A DNA stretch of 64,000 nt from Mantamonas sphyraenae (taxonomy: Eukaryota; CRuMs; Mantamonadidae): NCBI GenBank assembly GCA_026936335.1, contig JAPMXV010000002.1, positions 124,001-188,000 on the forward strand, given 5' to 3'. The notes under the pieces are model-generated. The model was not told the origin of the DNA and did not search any database. It worked only from the letters and a program-made list of their open reading frames with translations. This document shows, piece after piece, positions 45,001 to 52,941 of the stretch (the stretch's first letter is position 1; every line of letters begins with the position of its first letter). A program made the position numbers and the translations under genes.

Positions 45001-48000
45001 TTGGTCTTGCCACAGCGCACGCGCTGCTGCTGCGCACACTTGAAGTAGCGGTGGTAGCGGTTGGCGGCGCGGCTGCGCAGGAATGCAGCGCATCGGCGCT
45101 TGGCCAGCGTGCGTGCACGGTGGTTGCGGATCGCACGGAAGTGAGCATGGGCCAGCCTGAGCAGCGTCTTGTTGCGGCGCGCGTAGTCGGCCTTCCACAG
45201 GTTGTAGCTGCGACGGGCGCAGCGGTAGAACCTCGAGTACTTGCGCTGGCGGCGCAGAGACAGGCAGCGGCGCGTGTAGTTGATGCGGTGCTTCTTCTCC
45301 AGGATGCGAGCCAGGTAGTTGTTACCGCGCACAAGCAGCGAGCGGCCCAGGTTCTTGGTCTTGTTCCATGCGTTGAAGCGGCCAAGGATGCACTTGTAGT
45401 AGGCGTGTCCTCGCGCGGTGCTGTGCAGACGGCGGCAGGCACCGAGGGCGGCCCAGCGCGCACGCTTGTTGGTGATGCGCTTGGCCAACTTGGAACCTGC
45501 AGCGAGCCAGCGCTTGCCAGAAACGATGATGCGCTTGTAGCTCAGGTAGTGCTTGCGAATGCAGTTGTAGTACCTGCGTCCGTGACGTGCGCGCAGTCGG
45601 CGGCAGCCACGTGCGGCCTTGTTGCGACGCGACGTGTGCTTGATGGCACGCAGGAGCGACGCACCGGCCTTCTGCCAACGCTGGTTCTGGTTCTTGTGCT
45701 GGGTCCAGCGCACAAAGTAGCCGTGGATGCACGTGTAGTACAGCTTGGCGTTGCGCACGCGCTTGCGTCGGCATGCGTTCTGTGCGGTACGGCGCGTGGC
45801 CGCGTTGCGGATGCGGCGCAGCAGCGACGCGGCGAGCTTGTAGTAGCGCGTGTTGGCGTTGTTCTTGGTGCAGGCACGGAAGTGTGCACGGATGCACAGG
45901 TAGTATGCACGCGGGTTGCGTCCACGCTTGCGTGCGCACGCCCTGCTGGCACGGCGGCGACGGGCCACGTTCTTGATGCTGCGCAGAAGAGCGGCAGCCG
46001 ACGTGAGCCAGCGGCGGTTGTTGTTGCGCACAGACCTGAGCCAGGCGGCGTACTTGCTGTTGATGCAGTTGTAGTACGCGCGGCCCTGGCGAGCGCGGTA
46101 GCGGCGGCAGCGAGTAAGCGCGTTGAAGCGCGTCTTGCGGTTGCGGATCTTGTTGGCCACAGCCACGGCACGCTTGACCCACACGCGGTTGGTGCTTCCG
46201 CAGCGCTTGACGTACGCACGCTGCTGGGCGCGGATGCAGTTGTAGTACGATTGGCCGTTGCGCGGGTTGAAGCGACGGCAGGCACCGGCTGCACGCTGAC
46301 GGATCTTGCGGTTGCCGATGCGGCGCAAGATGGCGGCAGCCAGCTTAAGGTAGCGCGTGTTCTTGGCCGAAGCGACGCGGTAGTGGTTGTACTGGCTCAT
46401 GGCGCAGCGGTAGTAGTTGAAGGCGCTGCGGCGGTGACGCGCGCAGGCACGGCGAGCGCGAGCACGGTACTGGCGCGCAGTGCGGTTCAGGTAGCGGGTA
46501 GCCAGGTTGCGGTAGCGACGAGCACGTGCGGCGGCGGCCTTCTTGGCGTTGCGCTTCCAGCTGGCGTAGCGCGAGTTGCAGCAGCTGTAGTAGGCGCGCG
46601 CGTTGCGGCGCTGACGGCTGCAGGCACGTGCGGCGGCAGAGCGCGCACGGCCGTTGGTGATGCCACGCAGGCGAGCGGCTGCCAAGATGCGGTAGCGGCG
46701 GTCGCGCTTGGTGCGCACGGCCTTGCCCTTGCAGGCACGCAGGTACGTGTTGTAGTGTGCGTTGATGCAGCGGTAGTAGCGGACAGCGTTGCGGCGCTGG
46801 CGGCTGCAGGCACGTGCGGCGGCAGAGCGCTTGCGGCCGTTGCGGATACCACGAAGCTTGGACGATGCCATGCCGCGGTAGCGACGGTCGCGAGCGGCAC
46901 GCTGGCGAGCAAGGCGCTGCTTGCGCAGGAGTGCAGCACGTCGGCGCTTGGCCAGAATGGCGTCACGGCGAGCAGCACGCACGTAGGCATGGTAGCGGCT
47001 GCGTGCGCAGCTGCTGTAGGCGCACGGGTTGCGGATGCGGTGGCGGCCACAGGCACGGTTGGCCTGGGCTCGGTAGCGTCCACGGATGCGGCCCATCCAC
47101 GAGTTGCCCGAGCGGCGGCATGCGGCGTTGCGACGACGAGCACGTGCAAGTCGGGCGGCGCGGATGCGAGCCAGACGAGCGGCACGGCGGCGAGCAGCGG
47201 CCAGGCGGCGAGCGCGCGCGAGACGAGCAGCACGCGCACGAGCGGCGCGGATGCGTGCCTGGCGAGCACGGATGGCACGCAGACGAGCCTGACGAGCACG
47301 CAGAGCACGGATGCGAGCGGCACGCGCACGAGCGGCACGCAGAGCACGCAAACGAGCAAGGCGAGCAGCACGACGGCGAGCGGCGGCAGCACGCGCACGA
47401 GCACGCGCAATGGCACGACGGCGGGCAGCGGCAGCACGGCGTGCAGCAGCGGCACGAGCACGCGCACGGCGCGCGGCAGCAGCACGGCGAGCCGCAAGGA
47501 TGCGGCGGCGACGAGCGGCAGCGCGAGCGCGGGCGGCGCGGATGGCACGCGCACGAGCAAGAGCACGCGCACGAGCGATGGCCGCAGCACGCGCACGAGC
47601 ACGGGCCAAAGCACGCGCACGCGCACGCGCACGAGCGGCAGCAGCTGCACGAGCACGAGCAAGAGCACGCGCACGGGCGGCACGGCGGCGAGCCGCAGCG
47701 GCACGAGCACGAGCACGAGCAGCCGCACGACGGCGAGCTGCGGCACGAGCACGGGCAGCAGCAGCACGACGAGCAGCAGCAGCACGACGGCGAGCTGCAG
47801 CACGACGAGCGGCGGCACGACGACGCGCAGCGGCGGCACGACGAGCAGCGGCACGGCGAGCGGCAGCGGCACGACGGCGAGCTGCAGCGGCACGACGGCG
47901 GGCAGCGGCACGAGCACGTGCAGCTGCACGGCGACGAGCTGCCCAGTTGATGCGGCGGCGACGGCGACGGCGCTCTTCGGCATCCTGTACCGAGACTGTG

Positions 48001-48820
48001 GGAAGCGAAGGGGGGGGAAATCGCACGAGGTGAGGATGCACGAAAGCGTCGGGCCAACCGTGTCAGCTTCTTGGCCACATATGAGGAGACACACAGAGAG
48101 GAACACGCAGCCACACGTGTCACGCAGCCACACGTGTATGCACGCGCGCGTCTCAGCCACGGTTCGGTGCGCAGCGGCACTTTGCGGACTTTGCGAAGCG
48201 CACGACGCGCAAAGGCGTGGAAAAAGCCCTCCCGCAAATTTCACACGCACGGCCCGCACTACCCGGCACACGCACGCACACACACACGCATCGGCCTATG
48301 GCGTGCGTTTGCTGCTCTGCTCACGCATGGTTGACCCACGGCGCGCCGCAGGCGCTGTGTGTGTGGCGAGAGACGCGTTTGGGGTCGAACGGAAACGAGG
48401 CGAAAAAAAGCGGCGGTGGCGATTCGAAAAAAAAAAGCACCCGCGCACACTCAGGCCGCACACAGGGCGCACACACGTGCAAAACCTACCCGACTCGTCA
48501 TCGTCGACCTTGCTGTCCGACTCGCTAGTCGACTCGCTGGTCTTTTGCGATGCCTCAGCGTCCGACTGGCTCTGCACAGAGGCCTCCACAGCGGCCGTCT
48601 TCTTCTCAAGAGCGACGCGCTGCTCCTCCAGGTCGCCTGCACTCTCGTCAGACGACGACACCTCCTCCAGCGACTGGTCCTCAGTGCTGTCGAGGTCGTT
48701 CAGCAGATTGTCAATCTGGGAAAGCACACCGACTTCCTCCAGATCGTCTGCAGCGGCAAAGCTGCTCGTGAATGTAATCACGAGCAACCCCACCAGGAAA
48801 AGAAAAGCCGATTTCTGCAT
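39003..48820 (-). CDS. Giant secreted polycationic Cys-repeat protein with acidic propeptide
   Basis: Exon 1 48820-48490 and exon 2 47995-39003; phase-1 intron of 494 bp (GTAGGT...CCACAG). 3107 residues. Exon 1 encodes a signal peptide ([20 protein letters not shown]) and ~85 residues dominated by Asp/Glu/Ser. Exon 2 begins with [10 protein letters not shown], then ~300 residues almost only of Arg and Ala (47968-47080), then ~18 repeats of ~56 residues with C-x(9-11)-Y-Y-x-C (47051-43950). A KGR minisatellite (43713-43852), ~850 residues of Lys/Arg/Ala-rich helix, an antistasin-like domain ([20 protein letters not shown], 40798-40878), a less basic Lys-rich helical C-terminal region and a final Cys pair ([16 protein letters not shown]) follow. 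No homolog is recognised. The acidic prosegment could neutralise the cation during secretion; matrix, extrusome or polyanion-binding roles are guesses. The coding strand is fixed by the signal peptide, splice fit and Cys repeats. Confidence 0.8.
40798..40878 (-). other. Antistasin-like cysteine domain within the polycationic protein
   Basis: Six cysteines in the order C-x4-C-x3-C-([10 protein letters not shown])-C-x2-C-x-C fit the antistasin-like inhibitor fold, with the family's G-(F/Y)-x-x-D-x-x-G-C-P-x-C-x-C core. In leeches such domains inhibit serine proteases. Here a single copy sits near the C-terminus, and inhibitory activity is not established. Confidence 0.6.
43713..43852 (-). repeat. 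9-bp minisatellite encoding (KGR)n
   Basis: About 14-15 nearly perfect tandem copies of a 9-bp unit (CTTGCGACC on the plus strand) read as Lys-Gly-Arg on the coding strand. It is flanked by imperfect NPVRRVRK and RRVRRR repeats (43855-43955). Identical copies imply recent expansion by slippage or unequal exchange. The unit length is a multiple of three, so length changes keep the frame. Confidence 0.9.
43950..47051 (-). repeat. About 18 diverged ~168-bp repeats encoding a two-Cys basic motif
   Basis: I count about 18 units of ~52-62 residues within the giant secreted protein. Each has Cys, 9-11 mostly basic residues, Tyr-Tyr (or Tyr-Phe, Phe-Phe), one residue, Cys, then ~40 residues including LAAxxLRxIRN and an Ala-Cys start of the next unit. 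Examples are [15 protein letters not shown] and [15 protein letters not shown]. Units are clearly diverged, so the array is old, unlike the KGR run next to it. Confidence 0.85.
47080..47968 (-). repeat. Arg/Ala low-complexity region
   Basis: About 300 codons use almost only Arg (CGN) and Ala (GCN) in irregular [11 protein letters not shown] patterns, with rare Ile, Leu or Gln near the C-terminal end. At DNA level it is a GC-rich mixture of GCGGC, GCACG and GCTGC words rather than a strict tandem repeat. It is at the start of the mature part of the polycationic protein. Confidence 0.85.
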
Positions 48821-49134
48821 GGTTCGATCCTTAGAAAACAGGCTTGGGGGGTGTTGGGTGATTCTTGACCTCCTTTGCAAAACTTGGTGTGTGTGTGTGT
48901 GTGTTTTGAGTGTCACGTTTCTCGTGCCACGCAGTTTGCAGGGAAGGAAAAGAAAACGGGTTTGGTTGCTGGCGTTTGCGGCGGCGCAGCACACCACCGA
49001 AACCATGCGTTGTCACATTCGCAGACACACACACACACACACAGACACACACCTCCTATCACACACATGTGCCACATGTGCTCAATCCATTTCATCCCAC
49101 TCACACGTCCAACACAACACACCTCCCCAAAACG
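48821..49134. promoter_or_regulatory. Divergent region between polycationic protein and STK19
   Basis: 314 bp between the two start codons. It contains a (GT)n run at about 48890-48905 and a (CA)n run at about 49024-49042. Both strands show open frames only through these microsatellites. It probably holds two promoters; no TATA-like box is evident. Confidence 0.4.
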
Positions 49135-50241
49135 ATGATGATGCGTGGCGGAGGCCTTGTGCGACGCAAGGCCTCATCCTCCACAACACCATCGTCATCG
49201 AGTGGCGTCCAGTCTGCATCTCAACAGGAGCAGCAGACGTGGATTGGCCAGGAAAGCGGCGTCGGCGCATTGGTGCTCGAGTCCACCAAACGAACGCGTC
49301 CATACTCTCCCACAGAAGCACCGTCGCCGGCCAGCAAGCGCCAGCGCGTGGAACGTGATACAGCGGAGCATGTACAGGCCCACGAGGGCGAACAACCGCA
49401 GCAAGAGAATGTCAGCGACAGCGCACGTTTTGACGCGGAATTTGGCACCGATCTGGGCGAGGTGGCGTACTGGAATGACACCATGACGGCGCTACAGAGC
49501 CTGAGGGACGCCTATCGCTCGAACGGCATGCAAGGAACGGGATTTGTGCTCAAACACCAGCTGTTCACCATGGTGGAGGACCCCACCGTCGTGGAACGGG
49601 AACTGGAGGAGCTCATGGCACGGGGACGCATACGCATATTCAAACTCATGCTGGGCACAGACGACTACGCCATCGTCAGCACCGACGAGTACCTGGGGGC
49701 CATCGCACGCGCACGTGCACGCCTGGACGAAGAGGCGGACAAGGCGGCCCTGGACGCCTTTGTCAAGAGGTTACTGCCCGTGTGTGGCGACATCAGCGTG
49801 AGCCGTCGCCTGGTGCTCAGTGCCGTCCTTGGCGATGGCTCCCAGCAGTTTCTGGAGGAGGAGCTGGACGCAGGACAGGTTTCACGCGTGTTGCGAGTGC
49901 TCATGAACGCGGGCCTGCTGGTGCACAAGGACACCCACACGTTCTGGCTGGCCATCCCTGGCGCAGGTACGGTGCTCACCCACTGTCGCGCTGGTCGACG
50001 TGAACTCCTCGGCATCCTGCGCCGGAAAAAGTTCCGCGAGATGCTGCTCAAGGATCTCGTTCAGCGCAGGCTCAAACGCTCCTCCCTTGGCATCATGTTC
50101 CATGTCCGCGACCTCGTGGGCAGTTCTGTTGCCACACGCACCTCGACAGTGCAAGGTGACCTCATCCGTCTGGCTGCCAAGGCCGACGCCTCCTCCTCCA
50201 CCTCCTCTATCTCGTCAAGACGCATCCAATGGGGCGCCTAG
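49135..50241 (+). CDS. STK19: STK19-like winged-helix protein
   Basis: 368 residues from MMMRGGGLVRRK (three consecutive ATGs at 49135, 49138 and 49141). The first ~110 residues are Ser/Gln-rich with a KRQR nuclear signal. The remainder matches STK19: [91 protein letters not shown] and HVRDLVGSSVATRTSTVQG. STK19 was named as a kinase but has no kinase fold. It is built of winged-helix domains, binds nucleic acids, and in humans takes part in transcription-coupled nucleotide-excision repair. One exon. It is convergent with Duo1 (40 bp between stops). Confidence 0.9.
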   Translation: MMMRGGGLVRRKASSSTTPSSSSGVQSASQQEQQTWIGQESGVGALVLESTKRTRPYSPTEAPSPASKRQRVERDTAEHVQAHEGEQPQQENVSDSARFDAEFGTDLGEVAYWNDTMTALQSLRDAYRSNGMQGTGFVLKHQLFTMVEDPTVVERELEELMARGRIRIFKLMLGTDDYAIVSTDEYLGAIARARARLDEEADKAALDAFVKRLLPVCGDISVSRRLVLSAVLGDGSQQFLEEELDAGQVSRVLRVLMNAGLLVHKDTHTFWLAIPGAGTVLTHCRAGRRELLGILRRKKFREMLLKDLVQRRLKRSSLGIMFHVRDLVGSSVATRTSTVQGDLIRLAAKADASSSTSSISSRRIQWGA

Positions 50242-50281
50242 CTAGCTGTGTACAATCAAATCAACAATCCCATGTTCCAAC

Positions 50282-50999
50282 TCACATGCCCATCAGCATC
50301 GACTGTTGTGCCGTCTTGCGAGACGACGACGACGACGACGACGTTGATTTGCTCTTCTTCTTTGCACTCTTTGTCGCCCCGTATCCATATCCACTGCTGA
50401 CCCCGCTCCCACTCGTGCCGCGGCTGCGTCGTCCGCTGCCGTTCTCTTTTTGCTTCTGTGTGCAAGGTTGGAGGCACTTGTGTCAGGCGCCCAACCCTGA
50501 CGTGTGCCGGTGGCCGTTGACGCGCCAAAAATCCGCCAAAAAAGAAAATCCGCACCCGTCAAGTCCACCCGTCGGCCTCACACACACACACACACACACC
50601 ACCTACCTCTCCCTGCCAGTTCTGGTTCGTCAGCTTGTCCTGATGGTCGCGCATCTGGGAAAACACGTTGATCCACAGCTGGAGCAGCTTGTCCGTTTTG
50701 TCCACCGTCTCGCTCATGTGCGCCATGTTGTCGCGCATCGACACCAACGACCCGTTGATCGCCTGCACGCTCTGGTCGCACGCCAGAATGAACTGAAGCT
50801 CCCTTTGCAGCGCGGCATCTTCTGCACTCACGCTCTCCTCCTCCTCCTCCTCCTCCTCGTCTTCGTCTTCCACCTCGACGGCGCTGTCGTCCAGCTCCTT
50901 TGCCACCAGCTCCTGTTCCTGCGCGCTCAGCTCCACAGAGCTCTCATCCAAGTCAAGATCCACATCCAATGCGTCGACAAGGGCCTTGGTATCACTCAT
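50282..50999 (-). CDS. DUO1: DASH/Dam1-complex subunit Duo1-like, two exons
   Basis: Exon 1 50999-50607 and exon 2 50455-50282, joined over a 151-bp phase-0 intron (GTAGGT...CACACAG) with a (CA)n run at about 50580-50600; 188 residues. An N-terminal acidic region (Asp/Glu run) precedes a heptad helix with NGSLVSMRDNMAHMSETVD, then LLQLWINVFSQMRDHQDKL, then NWQG. This matches the Duo1 core: a helix, LLxxWxxIxSQ, and a terminal WQG/WxG. Exon 2 supplies a basic Ser/Gly-rich tail ending MLMGM. In fungi Duo1 belongs to the ten-subunit ring that couples kinetochores to microtubule ends. Assignment rests on this short motif block only. It is divergent from the SANT gene by 75 bp. Confidence 0.72.
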
Positions 51000-51074
51000 G
51001 GTCTTGTGTAGTGTGGTCAGATTTCGTTTGGCAACAACCGCGCCCGCCAAACAAATTCCCCCCCTCTCTCTTCA
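51000..51074. promoter_or_regulatory. 75-bp divergent promoter between Duo1 and SANT genes
   Basis: The two start codons are separated by 75 bp only. The plus-strand end is pyrimidine-rich (CCCCCCTCTCTCTTC just before 51075). Both promoters must be compact or extend into coding sequence. Confidence 0.35.
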
Positions 51075-52043
51075 ATGTCCGCTCAGCAGCAGCCGCGCTC
51101 CATCAACGACCCCGTGCGGCAGCTTATCCGCAGCTGCGACTCAAAGTCCCTGTGGAACTACACACTGAGCCCAGGCTGGACCGACGAGGAGATTGAGGTT
51201 TTGCGTGCCTGCATCATGAAGTTTGGCGTTGGCGCTTGGGCTACCATCACCAATGGCGGCTACCTGCCCGAAAAGACACGTGCACAGTTGAACCTGCAGA
51301 CACAACGCCTTGTGGGCCAGCAGAGTCTTGGAGGTCGGTTGGCAGAGCCGCAGAACTGGCAAGCGCGCCAAACACACGCGCACACGCGCACGATCGCTCA
51401 CTTTCCCCTTCTGTGCCCCCAATGCATGCACTCCTGCTCATACGCTCCCCACACACAGAGTTTTCTGGCATCAAACTCGACCCGCTTGCTGTGCTCGAGC
51501 ACAACCGAGCACGCACAAACGTCAAGCGCAAGAACGGGATGGTGATCAACACAGGACGTGAGTGTTCTCGCCTCGCCAACCTCTCTCTCCTCGCCATGCC
51601 ATACACCCTCACTCACTCACACACACACTCAACGCATCCATGCAACAGGTAACCCCAAGCCAGAGGTGCGCAAGCGAAAACGAGAAGAGAACCAGAAGCG
51701 ATGGGGCCTTAGCGAGGAGGAGGCGGCCAAGGTGGAAATCCCAAAGTTGGCCGCGCCAACCTCTACGGTGGAAGGCACCGTGCTCACCATCGACACAGAA
51801 GTCAAACGCAAACAAATGGACGAACTTATCGCCCTCAAAAAGCTGTTTGCTCGGATACAGGAGCAAATCGACATCAAGCGTGGCCGCGAACCGGCCTCCA
51901 CCACCTCCTCAACCACCTCCACATCCTCCTCCTCATCCACAACAACAACAACAACAACAACAACCGATGCAGGCACCACCAAGCGCACTCGTCCGGAAGA
52001 GTCAGACTCGAATTCAGGCGATGCCAAGAGGCAGAAAGTCTGA
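51075..52043 (+). CDS. SANT/Myb-domain protein, three exons
   Basis: Exons 51075-51333, 51459-51557 and 51649-52043; both introns are phase 1 (125 bp, GTCGGT...CACACAG; 91 bp, GTGAGT...CAACAG). 250 residues. Residues ~30-85 form one Myb/SANT repeat: WTDEEIEVLRACIMKFGVGAW...NLQTQRLVGQQSL. The following block (EFSGIKLDPLAVLEHN, then KNGMVINTGRNPKPEVRKRK, then EENQKRWGLS) looks conserved. I believe it recurs with this Myb domain in other protists, but I cannot name an ortholog. Residues ~185-235 are Thr/Ser runs; the end is KRTRPEE...KRQKV, a nuclear signal. A DNA- or chromatin-binding role is likely from the domain. Confidence 0.8.
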
Positions 52044-52674
52044 CGATGCGAAGCAGCCCCGCATCTGCCAACCAATCAAAACGTACGCAATTTCATCAAT
52101 CCCTTCCTTCTCCCGCACCTGTGTTGTGTGGACAGTGGGGATGACGACTAGAACAGTGGTTGCCTCTCAGCACCGGTATGTTGGCCACACGGCCGTGCTC
52201 AGCACATGCGCAAAATTCCCGAGGCCCATTTTTGCATGCGCTCGCCCTTCGCGTCCGCCGTGCTGCACACACACCTCCTTGACTTTCCCAACCACGCACA
52301 CCTGCTGTACACACAAGGCACTAACCCGTTGCCCCACCTACAGACTGTCCTACGCTTCGTCGTCCCGCTGCAGAGCCGCAGAACCTGCACGTGCCACTTG
52401 GCCTCTGCCCTCTCGCCACTTGGTCGTGCTTCTCCTGCGTCCCTCCTCGCCACACAACACCCTACGCACAATGCCTCTGCCCGTTTCCCCTTCTCCACAC
52501 ACGTGCCCGCACGTACGCCGTGTCCGTGTCTGCACACGAGTCACTGCACACGTGTACACGCACCCAGCACCAAATCAGCATGTGCCCCCCATCCTAATTT
52601 CCCCCCTTCCCTCCCTTGTCGCCTCCCTTCCTCTCACACGAATCTCCTCAACTATTCCATACCCGTAGTTCCAA
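52044..52674 (+). promoter_or_regulatory. Upstream region of eL41
   Basis: 631 bp between the SANT stop and the eL41 start. The last ~450 bp are rich in C and T with ACAC words. A TACCCGTAG acceptor-like sequence ends at about 52668, just before the ATG, so a 5'-UTR intron is possible. Open frames here lack protein-like composition. Confidence 0.35.
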
Positions 52675-52752
52675 ATGCGTGCCAAGTGGAGAAAGAAGCG
52701 TCAGCGACGCCTCAAGCGCAAGCGACGACTTATGCGAAAGAAGTCGAAATGA
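52675..52752 (+). CDS. RPL41: Ribosomal protein eL41 (25 residues)
   Basis: A 26-codon frame encodes MRAKWRKKRQRRLKRKRR followed by LMRKKSK and a TGA at 52750-52752. eL41 is a single highly basic helix of about 25 residues that bridges the two cytosolic ribosomal subunits. Identity to the near-invariant family sequence (MRAKWRKKRMRRLKRKRR as recalled) over almost the whole length makes the call secure despite the size. The gene sits alone between the SANT gene and the 52942 gene, on the same strand. Confidence 0.97.
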   Translation: MRAKWRKKRQRRLKRKRRLMRKKSK

Positions 52753-52941
52753 TCGGTGCAACCGGTTGCGGCTTCCGCGTGAGAGCTCACGAGGCGGTGA
52801 CACGACACGTGCACTCCGCTTCTCGTCTGTCTGGTTGAGACCAAGTGTCAGAAGCAGCGCATGCGAGGGGTAGCAAAATGGACGTTGTTGGTTTCCTCTC
52901 CTCTCCCCCTCTCCCCTCCCAAACACAATCCACTCTTGGCC

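Noticed and set aside
46487-48283. Second minus-strand frame through the Arg/Ala region (Val/Leu/Pro-rich)
   Set aside because: Shadow of the Arg/Ala codons in another frame. It ends within the Cys repeats and has no start context.
38811-49358. Plus-strand ORF of ~3,500 codons
   Set aside because: It is antisense to the polycation gene. The text is Leu/Ala/Gly/Val filler without domains, while the minus strand has a signal peptide, phase-matched splicing, Cys repeats and an antistasin-like domain.
52206-52838. 210-codon plus ORF in the gap before the helical protein
   Set aside because: Composition (Thr/His/Pro/Cys from CA/CT-rich DNA) is not protein-like, and the true gene here is eL41 in another frame.
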